This document shows positions 27,775-35,997 of a DNA stretch of 64,000 nt, in pieces. The notes beneath the pieces are model-generated. The model saw only the letters and a list, made by a program, of their open reading frames with translations, searched no databases and had not been told where the DNA came from. Made by a program: the position numbers and the translations under genes. How positions within the stretch are numbered: the first letter of the stretch is position 1; each line of letters begins with the position of its first letter. This stretch comes from Thermus igniterrae ATCC 700962 (GTDB lineage Bacteria > Deinococcota > Deinococci > Deinococcales > Thermaceae): assembly GCF_000376265.1 (NCBI RefSeq), contig NZ_AQWU01000074.1:1-64000 (forward strand), in the 5' to 3' direction.

Positions 27775-29928
27775 GTGCGGGTCTTCCGCCTCCTCTTCCT
27801 CCTTCTGGCCGGGCTTCTGGCCGGCATTGGCTTGGCCCTGGGCTATCTGGCCTACGCCTACACCCGCCAGCTTCCCGACCTGGACCAGTTTGACCGCCTG
27901 CGCCTCACCGCCACCTCCACCCTCTATGCCCGGGACGGCACCCCCCTGGCCCAGATCGCCAGCGTGGAGGAAGGGCGGGCCATCCACCGGAGCCTGGTCA
28001 GGCTTTCCCAGGTCTCGCCGGCGGCCCTGGCCGCTTTGGTCTTCTCCGAGGACCGCCGCTTCTTCCAGCACTACGGGGTGGACCCCGTGCGCCTTTTGGG
28101 GGCCCTTTACGCCGTCCTGCGGGGGGACCTCCAGGGGGGGAGCACCATCACCACCCAGGTCATCAAGAACACCCTCCTGAAGGAGCTGGCCCAGGCCCGC
28201 TCCCTGGAGCGCAAGTTCAAGGAGTGGATCCTGGCCTTGGAGCTGGAGCGGCGCTACACCAAGGCGGAGATCCTGGAGATGTACCTGAACGTGGTCCCCT
28301 GGGGAGGGAATGCCGTGGGGATCAAGGGGGCGGCGGAGGCCTACTTCGGCAAGGACCCCGCGGCCCTCACCCTGGCCGAGGGGCTCTACCTGGCCTCCTT
28401 GGTGCCCGCTCCCAACGCCCGCTACGCCGACTTCAGAGGAGTGCGGGAGCGGATGCGCCTTCTTTTGGACCAGATGGTGGCCGAGGGGTGGGTGAGCCGG
28501 GAGGTGGCCGAGGCCGCCTGGCGCGAGCCCCTGGTGCCCCGGGGCTGGCGGGTGCGCTACGGGGAAGGGGGGGAGGTCCTGGAGGCCACCCTGGAGGACC
28601 CCGAGGCCCGCATCCTCCGCCAGTTGGACTACCGCATGGCCCCCCACTTCGTCCTGGAGGTGCGGCGTTTCCTCGAGGCCCGCTTCGGCCGGGAAAAGGT
28701 CTATGGGGAAGGGGGGCTTAGGGTCTACACCACCCTGGACCCCGCCATGCAGCGGGCGGCGGAGGCCGCGGCCAAGGGGGCCCGCCTCCCCGAGGGCGCC
28801 GAGCTTGCCATCGTGGGCCTGGACCCGGACACGGGGGAGGTCCTGGCCCTGGTGGGCGGGGTGCGGCGGGAGGGGGATGAGTACAACCGGGCCACCCGGG
28901 CCCTGAGGAACCCGGGGAGTGCGGTCAAGCCCTTCGTGTACGCCACCGCCTTTGAGGCGGGCTGGACCCAGGCCACCTTGGTCCCTGACCGCCCCCTGGA
29001 GTTCCCCGACCCCAGCCAGCCTGGAGGCGTCTGGCGGCCCAAGAACTTCTCCGGCACCTTCCTCAACCGGGAGATTAGCGTGCGCTACGCCCTGGACCTC
29101 TCCCTGAACCTCCCCGCCATCTACACCGCGGAGGCCATCGGGGTGGAAAAGGTGGCCAGGAAGCTGGCCGAGGCGGGTTTTGCCGTGAAGTACCCTACCC
29201 TGGCCATCGCCATCGGCGGGGCCTCCATCACCCCCGTGGACCTGGCAGCCGCCTACGCCGCCTTCGTCAACGGGGGCTACCGGGTGGCGCCCCTGTACGT
29301 GAAGCGGGTGGAGGATGCCCAGGGCCAGGTCCTCTACCAGGCCCTCCCCGAGCGGCGCCGCCTCTTTGACCCCCTGGTGGCCTACCAGGGCTGGGACCTC
29401 CTGAAGGGCTACGTCTACGACCTGGGGGAGGGGGGCCTGGCCAAGCGGGCCCGCATCCCGGGCCGGGTGGTGGGGGGCAAGACCGGCACCACCAACGAGG
29501 CCCGCGACCTTTGGTTCGCCGGGGTCACGCGGGGGCTTTCCGCGGTGGTCTGGGTGGGGCGGGACGACAACCAGCCCCTGCGCATGGGGGGCAGGGAGCC
29601 CTCCAGCTCGGTGGTCAACCCCCCCATCTGGCGGGACTTCGTGGCCGAGGCCCTGCGGGGCCGGCCCGGGGGCGACTTCCCCCCGCCCCAGGGGTTGGAG
29701 AAGGCCCGGTTTGACCTGGCCTCGGGCCTGGCCTCCCCCCAGGGGGTAGAGGCCTGGTTCCCCCAGGGCAAAGGCCCTCAGCTCCCGGTGGCCAAGCCCC
29801 CCGTGGAGGCCCCTCCCTCGGGGGAGACGGCGCCTTTGCCTGCCCCTGTGCCTCCTTCTTCCCCCACGGAGACCCCTGCCCCCGCGACGCCTTCCCAGGA
29901 GACGCCGCCACACGAGGAGACGCCATGA
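27775..29928 (+). CDS. Penicillin-binding protein 1A (bifunctional peptidoglycan synthase)
   Basis: A 717-residue class A enzyme. After one membrane helix (LLFLLLAGLLAGIGLALGYL) comes a GT51 glycosyltransferase domain with EDRRFFQHYGVD and QGGSTITTQVIKN, then a transpeptidase domain with SxxK in NPGSAVKPFVY and the KTG box in VVGGKTGTTNEARD. The last 60 or so residues are a Pro/Thr/Glu-rich low-complexity tail. It polymerises and cross-links peptidoglycan at the outer face of the membrane. It overlaps the trmJ-like gene by 4 bp. Confidence 0.93.
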   Translation: MRVFRLLFLLLAGLLAGIGLALGYLAYAYTRQLPDLDQFDRLRLTATSTLYARDGTPLAQIASVEEGRAIHRSLVRLSQVSPAALAALVFSEDRRFFQHYGVDPVRLLGALYAVLRGDLQGGSTITTQVIKNTLLKELAQARSLERKFKEWILALELERRYTKAEILEMYLNVVPWGGNAVGIKGAAEAYFGKDPAALTLAEGLYLASLVPAPNARYADFRGVRERMRLLLDQMVAEGWVSREVAEAAWREPLVPRGWRVRYGEGGEVLEATLEDPEARILRQLDYRMAPHFVLEVRRFLEARFGREKVYGEGGLRVYTTLDPAMQRAAEAAAKGARLPEGAELAIVGLDPDTGEVLALVGGVRREGDEYNRATRALRNPGSAVKPFVYATAFEAGWTQATLVPDRPLEFPDPSQPGGVWRPKNFSGTFLNREISVRYALDLSLNLPAIYTAEAIGVEKVARKLAEAGFAVKYPTLAIAIGGASITPVDLAAAYAAFVNGGYRVAPLYVKRVEDAQGQVLYQALPERRRLFDPLVAYQGWDLLKGYVYDLGEGGLAKRARIPGRVVGGKTGTTNEARDLWFAGVTRGLSAVVWVGRDDNQPLRMGGREPSSSVVNPPIWRDFVAEALRGRPGGDFPPPQGLEKARFDLASGLASPQGVEAWFPQGKGPQLPVAKPPVEAPPSGETAPLPAPVPPSSPTETPAPATPSQETPPHEETP

Positions 29929-30668
29929 GCCAAACCCCTACCCTAGAGCGGGTGCGCGTGGTCTTGGTGGAGCCCCAGGAACCCATGAACGTGGGGGCCG
30001 TGGCCCGGGCCATGCGCAACTTTGGGCTTTCCGAGCTTTACGTGGTGAACCCCGGTCCCCGGGTGGGCCCCCCTTGGGCCCGGGAGGCCTACTGGGTGGC
30101 GGTGCACGCGGAGAGCATCCTGGACAGGGCCGTACCCGTGGGAAGCCTCCGGGAGGCCCTGGAGGGGGTGAGCCTGGTGGTGGCCACCACGGGCAGGCCC
30201 CGCGAGCTCTACCCGGCCCCCGTGGTCCCCGCCTGGGAGGTGCCGGGGCACGTGCTCTCCGTGGAGGGGAAGGTGGCCTTGGTCTTTGGCCGGGAGACCT
30301 TTGGCCTCACCAACGAGGAGCTGGACCTGGCCCACCTGATCGGCACCATCCCCACCGCTCCTGAGCAGCCCTCCTTGAACCTGGCCCAGGCGGTGGTGGT
30401 CTTCGCCTACGAGCTCCACAAGGCCCTGGTCCAGGGCCATCTCCCCGAGAACAAGGAGACGCTGGCGGAGGTGGCGGCCCTCGAGGCCCTCTTTGAGGAC
30501 CTGGGGCGGTACGTGCTGGAGATCGGCTTCACCGACCCCCACCGGTACCCCTACGCCATGCGCCGCCTGCGCCGCATCCTCCACAAGGCCCGGCTCTCCC
30601 CTGGGGAGGTACAGCTCCTGCGCGGCCTGCTCCACCAGAGCCGCTACCAGATGAGGAAGAATGGCTAG
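29925..30668 (+). CDS. trmJ: SPOUT RNA 2'-O-methyltransferase (TrmJ-like)
   Basis: A 247-residue knotted methyltransferase of TrmH group 1. The three SPOUT motifs are visible: EPQEPMNVGAVARAMRNFG, VFGRETFGLTNEEL and TAPEQPSLNLAQAVVVFAYE, with a helical C-terminal extension as in TrmJ, which methylates the ribose at tRNA position 32. Assignment to TrmJ rather than another group member rests on overall length and layout. It overlaps PBP1A by 4 bp and the kinase gene by 8 bp. Confidence 0.8.
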   Translation: MSQTPTLERVRVVLVEPQEPMNVGAVARAMRNFGLSELYVVNPGPRVGPPWAREAYWVAVHAESILDRAVPVGSLREALEGVSLVVATTGRPRELYPAPVVPAWEVPGHVLSVEGKVALVFGRETFGLTNEELDLAHLIGTIPTAPEQPSLNLAQAVVVFAYELHKALVQGHLPENKETLAEVAALEALFEDLGRYVLEIGFTDPHRYPYAMRRLRRILHKARLSPGEVQLLRGLLHQSRYQMRKNG

Positions 30669-32208
30669 CCAGAACCTCTACCGCCTGGTCCGCCTAGCCC
30701 AACGGCTTTTGCCCCCTTTGATCGCCGCCGTGGTGGTGATCTTTGAGTTGGCCCTTTTGCCCTACCGCCACGCGGACAGCGTGCTCTGGCTCCGCCTGGG
30801 GTTTTACGCCCTGGTGGGGCCTTTGGTCACCTACGCGGTGCTGGAGTGGATCGCCCAGGAGGTCCTGGAGAAGGTCCGGGCGGAAAGGGCCCTGGAGGAG
30901 GCCAACCGCCGCCTCCAGGCGGCAGGGCGGGTTTTCCGTGAGGCCCTGGAGAGCGAAAACCTGGAGGAGGCCGTGTACCGCATGGCCCAGGCCCTGCGGG
31001 AGACCCTGGGCTACCCCCTGGCCCTCGAGGCCGAGGGGGTGCGCGCGGGGGAGGAGTGCGGGGGGGTGCGGGTGGAGCTCCCGGGGCTTAAGGGGTTCCT
31101 CGAGGCCTGCCCCCCCGCTCCGGAGCGGGCCTTTTTGGAGGTGCTGGCCCACGAGGTGGCGGGGGCCTTGCAGTCGGTGGTGGCCCGCAGCCGGGACCGC
31201 CTCACCCTCTTTGAGGTGGACCAGGCCCTGAAGGCCGAGGCCAACCTGGACCGCCTCCTGGAGGGTCTTCTGGAGCGCATCCAGGCCTGGGCCGAGGCTG
31301 AGGGGGCCGGGGTCCTCCTGTTGGATGAGGAGGGCTTCCTGCTCCCCCGGGTGGTGCGCAACCTGGCCCTGCCCGGCCACCCCTTCCTGCCCGAGGGGGC
31401 CTGGAAGGGGGCTTTGGAGGGGCCCCTTTTCGTGGCCGAGGGCACCCTGGCCCTGCCCCTCAAGGCCAGGGAGACCGTGGGGGTGCTGGTGCTGAAGGGC
31501 AAGGACCTCTCCCGCCGCATCCCCTTCCTCTCCTTCCTGGCCTCCCAGGTGGCCCTGGCGGTGCGCAACGCCCAGGCCTACCTCAGGGCCGAGGAGCTGG
31601 CCATCAACGAGGAGCGCACGCGCATCGCCCGGGAGATCCACGACGGCATCGCCCAGAGCCTGGCCTTCATGGCCCTGAAGCTGGACCTGGCGGAAAGGCT
31701 TTTGGACAAGGACCGGGAGGCGGCCCTGAGGGCCCTGGCCGAGGTGAAGGAGACCCTGCGCTCCCAGATCCGCGAGGTGCGGCGGAGCATCTTCGCCCTC
31801 AGGCCCATTGACCTGGAGCGCTACGGCTTTTTGGAGTCCGTGCGCCGCTATGCCCAGGCCTTTGCCGAGCAGGCGGGTTTCCGCGTCCACCTGTCCTTGC
31901 CCGAGACCGTGGGGCTTTCCCAGGCCAGCGAGCTGGTCCTCTTCCGCGTCCTGCAGGAAGCCCTCACCAACGCCGCCAAGCACGGCAAGCCCACCCGGGT
32001 GGAGGTGGCCCTCACCCCTCTGGGGGAGCGGGGGGCGAGGCTTTGCGTGCGGGACAACGGCCGGGGCTTCGCCGCCCCCGAGGCCCAGGGCCTGGGGGGG
32101 TTCGGCCTCACCCAGATGCGGGAGCGGGTGGAGGCCCGGGGCGGGCGTTTTGCCGTGCGCTCCCAACCCGGCAAGGGCACGGAGGTGGAGGCCGAGGTCC
32201 CCTACTGA
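30661..32208 (+). CDS. NarL-type sensor histidine kinase with GAF domain
   Basis: A 515-residue kinase. Two N-terminal hydrophobic segments (about residues 15-35 and 45-62) lead into a coiled coil, a GAF-like sensor region (about 190-310), a HisKA_3 dimerisation domain with the phospho-His in ARIAREIHDGIAQSL-like sequence (IAREIHDGIAQS) and an ATPase domain with the N-box EALTNAAKHG and G-box DNGRGFAAPE. Such kinases phosphorylate NarL/LuxR-type regulators, but none is adjacent. Candidates in the window are the LuxR-type orphan at 11.7 kb and the receiver at 27.4 kb. Confidence 0.9.
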   Translation: MASQNLYRLVRLAQRLLPPLIAAVVVIFELALLPYRHADSVLWLRLGFYALVGPLVTYAVLEWIAQEVLEKVRAERALEEANRRLQAAGRVFREALESENLEEAVYRMAQALRETLGYPLALEAEGVRAGEECGGVRVELPGLKGFLEACPPAPERAFLEVLAHEVAGALQSVVARSRDRLTLFEVDQALKAEANLDRLLEGLLERIQAWAEAEGAGVLLLDEEGFLLPRVVRNLALPGHPFLPEGAWKGALEGPLFVAEGTLALPLKARETVGVLVLKGKDLSRRIPFLSFLASQVALAVRNAQAYLRAEELAINEERTRIAREIHDGIAQSLAFMALKLDLAERLLDKDREAALRALAEVKETLRSQIREVRRSIFALRPIDLERYGFLESVRRYAQAFAEQAGFRVHLSLPETVGLSQASELVLFRVLQEALTNAAKHGKPTRVEVALTPLGERGARLCVRDNGRGFAAPEAQGLGGFGLTQMRERVEARGGRFAVRSQPGKGTEVEAEVPY

Positions 32209-32218
32209 GGGCCTCACG

Positions 32219-32224
32219 TATCAT
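32219..32224 (+). promoter_or_regulatory. -10 box of the LMW phosphatase gene
   Basis: TATCAT ends 7 nt before the ATG at 32232. Confidence 0.5.
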
Positions 32225-32231
32225 GGGGGGG

Positions 32232-32717
32232 ATGGAACGGCCCGTGCGCGTGCTCTTCGTCTGCCTGGGCAACATCTGCCGCAGTCCCCTGGCGGAAGGG
32301 GCCTTCCGCAAGCTGTTGCGGGAGCGGGGCCTGGAGGCCCGCTTTGAGGTGGACTCCGCGGGCACCGGGGCCTGGCACGCCGGAGAGCCCATGGACCCGC
32401 GGGCCAGGCGGGTGCTGGAGGAGGAGGGGGCCTACTTTCCCCACGTGGCCCGGGCCATGACCCGGGAGGACGCCCTCCACTACGACCACATCCTGGTCAT
32501 GGACCGGGAGAACCTGGCCGAGGTCTTAAGGCGCTTCCCCGAGGCCCGGGGCAAGGCCAGGCTCCTTCTGGACTACCTGGGCGGAGGCGAGGTGCCCGAC
32601 CCCTACTACGGCGACCTGCAGGACTGCCGCGAGGTGTACTGGACGGTGGAGGCGGCCCTTGTGGCCTTTTTGGAGGCCCATGGACCCTCGAGGGCTCCTG
32701 AGGCGGGCGGGGCTTGA
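32232..32717 (+). CDS. Low-molecular-weight phosphatase (LMW-PTP family)
   Basis: A 161-residue cytosolic phosphatase. The P-loop VCLGNICRSPLAEG holds the catalytic Cys and Arg (CX5R) at the start, and DPYYGDLQDC near the C-terminus carries the general-acid Asp. Members dephosphorylate tyrosine or sugar-phosphate adducts. It overlaps a fructosamine-kinase-like gene by 38 bp, a pairing reported in other bacteria as part of protein deglycation, where this enzyme removes a phosphate from glycated lysines. ATG 32232 is set by the -10 box. Confidence 0.9.
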   Translation: MERPVRVLFVCLGNICRSPLAEGAFRKLLRERGLEARFEVDSAGTGAWHAGEPMDPRARRVLEEEGAYFPHVARAMTREDALHYDHILVMDRENLAEVLRRFPEARGKARLLLDYLGGGEVPDPYYGDLQDCREVYWTVEAALVAFLEAHGPSRAPEAGGA

Positions 32718-33468
32718 GGTGGAGGCCTCCCCCGTCCCTCTACACGGGGGGGACATCTCCCGGGTGTTCCGCCTGGGCCCTTACGTGGTCAAGGTGGCGG
32801 AGGGGGCTCCTTCGGGCCTTTTCCCCGCGGAGGCTGAGGGGCTTAGGGCCCTGGGGGCGCGGGGGGTGCGGGTGCCCCGGGTGGTCTGGGTGGGGGAGGA
32901 GGGGCTTGTGCTGGAGTACCTGCCGGAGGGTCCCCCGGATTGGGAGGCCCTGGCCCGGATGCTGGCGGACCTCCACCGGCGGCGGGAACCCGCCTACGCC
33001 GCCCCACCTGGTTTCCTGGGCACCTTTCCCCTTCCGGGGCGGGAAGGGGGGGAATGGACAGAGTTCTTCTACCTCCGGGCGGTGGAGCCCTTGCTGAGGG
33101 CCACCTGGGACCTCCTGGAGGGGCTTGGCCCTAAGGTGGAGTCCCTCTTCCGGAAGCCCCTTCCCACCGAAGGCCCTGCCCCCCTGCACGGGGACCTCTG
33201 GCACGGCAACCTGCGCTTCACCCCCCAGGGCCCAGCCCTTCTGGACCCCTCCTTCTTCGTGGGGGAGCGGGGGGTGGACCTGGCCATGATGCGCCTCTTC
33301 GGCGGCTTCCCCGAGGCCTTCTGGCGGGCCTACCGCGCCCTTTACCCCATACCCCAGGAGGTGGAGCGGGCCCTGCCCCGCTACCAGGTCTACTACCTCC
33401 TGGCCCATGTGCACTTTTTCGGCAAGGCCTACCTGGCGCCCCTATGGAAGGTGATTTTCGCCTCTTAG
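32680..33468 (+). CDS. Fructosamine/ribulosamine kinase-related protein
   Basis: A 262-residue kinase of the fructosamine-3-kinase/aminoglycoside-phosphotransferase fold. GGDISRVFRLGPYVVKV gives the nucleotide loop and ATP-binding Lys, HGDLWHGNL the catalytic Asp, and LLDPSFFVGERGVDLAM the metal-binding Asp. Bacterial relatives phosphorylate sugar adducts on protein lysines so that they fall off. It overlaps the LMW phosphatase upstream (38 bp) and the DUF4388 gene downstream (25 bp). I use ATG 32680 rather than an in-frame TTG at 32659. Confidence 0.85.
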   Translation: MDPRGLLRRAGLEVEASPVPLHGGDISRVFRLGPYVVKVAEGAPSGLFPAEAEGLRALGARGVRVPRVVWVGEEGLVLEYLPEGPPDWEALARMLADLHRRREPAYAAPPGFLGTFPLPGREGGEWTEFFYLRAVEPLLRATWDLLEGLGPKVESLFRKPLPTEGPAPLHGDLWHGNLRFTPQGPALLDPSFFVGERGVDLAMMRLFGGFPEAFWRAYRALYPIPQEVERALPRYQVYYLLAHVHFFGKAYLAPLWKVIFAS

Positions 33469-34205
33469 GCCCCATTGACCTCCTGCAGCTTCTGGCCCAG
33501 GGGGGGCGGAGCGGGGTTTTCGTCGTGGAGGCTGGGGGAGGACAGGGGGAGGTCTACCTGGAGCGGGGCCGGCCCGTCCACGCCGCCTTCGGGGATAAGG
33601 TGGGCCAGGAGGCCCTCTTGGAGGTCCTGGCCCTGAAGGAGGGGCGCTTCCGCTTCCTCCCTGCCGTGCGGGCCCCCCTGGGCTCCCTGGAGGGGCCCCT
33701 GGAGGCCTATTTGCTCCAGGCCATCCGCCTCCTGGACGAGGGGGTGGCCCTGGGCCCCTTTGACCTGGTGCGCCCGGCCTCCCGGGCCCAGGCCCTCCAG
33801 GCCACCCTGGACCCCCTGGAGCTCTCCCTCCTCCTGGCTCTGGGGGGGGGTAAAAGCCCCCTGGACCTGGCGGCGGAGCTTGGCCTGCCCCTGGGGGAGG
33901 TCCTGCGGCGCCTGGGCCATCTGGCCCGCCTCCGCCTCCTGGAGGTCTCCCCCCGGGTTCCCCGCACCGCCCGGCTTAGGGTAGCCCTGGGGAAGCGGGG
34001 AGCCCAGGTGGAGGCCATCCTCCTGGCCACCTGGCGGGAGCACTACGGGCCCTTTCGCCGGGTGCGGCTCAAGGGGCGGCAGGAAGTGGTCCTGGAGGTG
34101 GAGGGGGCGGAGGGGCTTGGGGTGGAGGTGAGGCTTGCCCCCGAGCTCCTCCTCTTCCACGGCCTGCGGGCGGGGGAGGAGGTCTTGGTGTGGCCGGAGC
34201 TCTGA
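33444..34205 (+). CDS. DUF4388-domain protein
   Basis: A 253-residue protein. The first 100 residues (LLGPIDLLQLLAQGGRSGVF, GEVYLERGRPVHAAFGDKVG, GQEALLEVLALKEGRFRF) match DUF4388, a domain common in proteins linked to two-component and motility systems. Residues about 120-160 resemble a winged-helix segment (SPLDLAAELGLPLGEVLRRL), and the C-terminal 90 residues form a separate domain with no recognised family. Function is unknown; it may act in signalling. It overlaps the kinase gene upstream by 25 bp. Confidence 0.75.
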   Translation: MEGDFRLLGPIDLLQLLAQGGRSGVFVVEAGGGQGEVYLERGRPVHAAFGDKVGQEALLEVLALKEGRFRFLPAVRAPLGSLEGPLEAYLLQAIRLLDEGVALGPFDLVRPASRAQALQATLDPLELSLLLALGGGKSPLDLAAELGLPLGEVLRRLGHLARLRLLEVSPRVPRTARLRVALGKRGAQVEAILLATWREHYGPFRRVRLKGRQEVVLEVEGAEGLGVEVRLAPELLLFHGLRAGEEVLVWPEL

Positions 34206-34209
34206 CCCG

Positions 34210-34215
34210 TATACT
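34210..34215 (+). promoter_or_regulatory. -10 box of psuG
   Basis: TATACT ends 6 nt before the ATG at 34222; a weak TTGGTG lies 19 nt upstream (34185-34190). Confidence 0.6.
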
Positions 34216-34221
34216 GCCCTC

Positions 34222-35067
34222 ATGGGCGAGCCCTTGGTGGCCTTGGAGTCCGCGGTCCTGACCCACGGCCTGCCCTACCCCTTGAACCTGCGCACGGTGG
34301 AGGCCCTGGAGGAGGCCGTGCGGGGGGAGGGGGCGATTCCCAGAACCATCGCCCTGGTGCGGGGGGAGGTGCGGGTGGGCCTCACCCCCGAGGAGCGGGA
34401 GGCCCTGGCCCGGGGGGGAGCGGAGAAGGCCAGCCTGTGGAACCTGGCGGCCCTCCTGGCCCAGGGCAAGAGCGCCGGCACCACGGTGGCGGCCACGGTG
34501 CACCTGGCCCACCGCCACGGGATAGGGGTCTTCGCCACGGGGGGGATTGGGGGGGTGCACCCCGAGCCCTTTGACGAGAGCGCCGACCTCATGGCCCTGG
34601 CCCGCACCCCCATCCTGGTGGTCTCCTCGGGGCCCAAGGCCATCCTGGACCTGCGGGCCACCCTGGAGCGGCTGGAGACCCTGGGGGTCTCCGTGGTGGG
34701 GTACCGCACGGACCGCCTGCCGGCCTTTTTCTCCCCCGACTCCCCCTTTCCCGTGCCGGCCCGGGTGGAGACGCCCCTCGAGGCCGCCCGGGTGTTCCGC
34801 AAGGCCCGGGCCCTGGGCCTGGGGGCGGTCCTCCTGGTGAACCCCGTCTCCCAGGGCCTCCCCTATGAGGAGGTGGCCCGCTTTGTGGAAGAGGCCAACC
34901 ACCAGGCGGCCCGGGAAGGGGTCTTTGGCAAGGCCCTCACCCCCTACCTCCTGCGGCGGCTTTCTGAACTTACGGGGGGCGAGACCGACCGGGTGAACGA
35001 GCGGCTTCTTCGGGAAAATGCCCGCCTGGCCGCCCAGGTGGCCCTGGCCCTATCCGCACTAGAATAG
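34222..35067 (+). CDS. psuG: Pseudouridine-5'-phosphate glycosidase
   Basis: A 281-residue enzyme that splits the C-C bond of pseudouridine 5'-phosphate to uracil and ribose-5-phosphate. ALESAVLTHGLPYPLN opens it, GTTVAATVHLAHRHGIGVFA and GGIGGVHP follow, and SSGPKAILDLRATLE contains the catalytic Lys. The kinase partner PsuK, often next to or fused with PsuG, is absent here. ATG 34222 is chosen because it follows a TATACT box at the leaderless distance; an in-frame extension to 34135 is rejected. Confidence 0.94.
   Translation: MGEPLVALESAVLTHGLPYPLNLRTVEALEEAVRGEGAIPRTIALVRGEVRVGLTPEEREALARGGAEKASLWNLAALLAQGKSAGTTVAATVHLAHRHGIGVFATGGIGGVHPEPFDESADLMALARTPILVVSSGPKAILDLRATLERLETLGVSVVGYRTDRLPAFFSPDSPFPVPARVETPLEAARVFRKARALGLGAVLLVNPVSQGLPYEEVARFVEEANHQAAREGVFGKALTPYLLRRLSELTGGETDRVNERLLRENARLAAQVALALSALE
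35060..35065 (+). promoter_or_regulatory. -10 box of rodZ fused to the psuG stop codon
   Basis: TAGAAT; its last T begins the psuG TAG stop. It ends 6 nt before the rodZ GTG. Confidence 0.55.
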
Positions 35068-35071
35068 CCTT

Positions 35072-35950
35072 GTGTGCGAGCTGGGGGAGAGGCTCAAGCG
35101 GGCGCGGGAGGAGAAGGGGCTTTCCCTAAAGGAGGCGGCGGAGCGGCTTTCCCTGAAGGTAAGGGTGCTGGAGGCCCTGGAGGCCTGTCGCTTTGAAGAC
35201 CTTCCCGAGCCCGCCCTCACCCGGGGCTACCTGCGGCGCTACGCCCGGCTTTTGGGGCTGGACCCCGAGCCCCTGCTGGCCCTCTATGCCCCCCCAGAGC
35301 CTCCCACCCTTCCGCCTCCGCCCCCTCCCCGAAGGCGGGGCCTCCCCTGGGTTCTCCTCCTGGGCTTCCTCCTGGTCCTGGGCCTTGGGGCCTACCTCCT
35401 CCTGCGGCCGGCCTCCCCCAGGGTGGTGGAGCTTCCTCCAGAACCCCCTCCCCAGGTGGCCCCCCGCTACCCCTTGCGGGTGGTGAGCGAGCCCCCGGGG
35501 GCCCGGGTCTATCTGGACGGTTTCTACCTGGGCCAGACCCCCCTGGAGAGTCCCCCCCTGGAGGGGGGGAAGCGGGTTTTGCGTCTGGAGCTTCCAGGGT
35601 ACGAGCCCTGGGAGGAGGAGGTCCTCCTGGACCGCCCCCGGTCCCTCTCCTTCCGCCTGAAGCCCCTGCCCTCCTCTCCCCCAGCTTCCCAGGACCAGGC
35701 TCCGGCGCCCTCCCCAGGCGGGGGGCAGCTGGTCCTCAGGCTGGAGGGGCGGAGCTGGCTTAGGGTGACCCAGGGGGAGAAGCGCCTTTACGAGGGCATC
35801 CCCGAGGTGGGGGCCGAGCTTCGCTTTGACCTGCCCGTGGAGGTGCGGGCCGGCAATCCGGGTGCCGTGCGGGTTTTCCTGGCCGGCCAGGACCAGGGCC
35901 TCTTGGGGGAGCCGGGCAGGCCTGTCACCCGGCGCTTTGAGGGCCCCTAG
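35072..35950 (+). CDS. rodZ: RodZ-like protein with inserted PEGA domain
   Basis: A 292-residue bitopic protein. Residues 1-70 are a RodZ-type helix-turn-helix ([40 protein letters not shown]), which in RodZ binds MreB. A Pro-rich linker and one membrane helix (about 90-112, [19 protein letters not shown]) follow. Outside the membrane comes a PEGA domain ([20 protein letters not shown]) and then a DUF4115-type beta domain ([14 protein letters not shown]). The PEGA insertion is unusual. It starts with GTG, leaderless, after psuG. Confidence 0.85.
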   Translation: MCELGERLKRAREEKGLSLKEAAERLSLKVRVLEALEACRFEDLPEPALTRGYLRRYARLLGLDPEPLLALYAPPEPPTLPPPPPPRRRGLPWVLLLGFLLVLGLGAYLLLRPASPRVVELPPEPPPQVAPRYPLRVVSEPPGARVYLDGFYLGQTPLESPPLEGGKRVLRLELPGYEPWEEEVLLDRPRSLSFRLKPLPSSPPASQDQAPAPSPGGGQLVLRLEGRSWLRVTQGEKRLYEGIPEVGAELRFDLPVEVRAGNPGAVRVFLAGQDQGLLGEPGRPVTRRFEGP

Positions 35951-35957
35951 GGGCTGG

Positions 35958-35963
35958 TATACT
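35958..35963 (+). promoter_or_regulatory. -10 box of rimO
   Basis: TATACT with a weak TTTGAG (35936-35941) 16 nt upstream. The predicted leader is about 27 nt, contains a GGGGCC/GGCCCC hairpin (35975-35988) and GGAGG before the ATG, so rimO differs from its leaderless neighbours. Confidence 0.6.
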
Positions 35964-35997
35964 GCTTTTTTGTCGGGGCCTTGGCCCCTGGAGGCGT

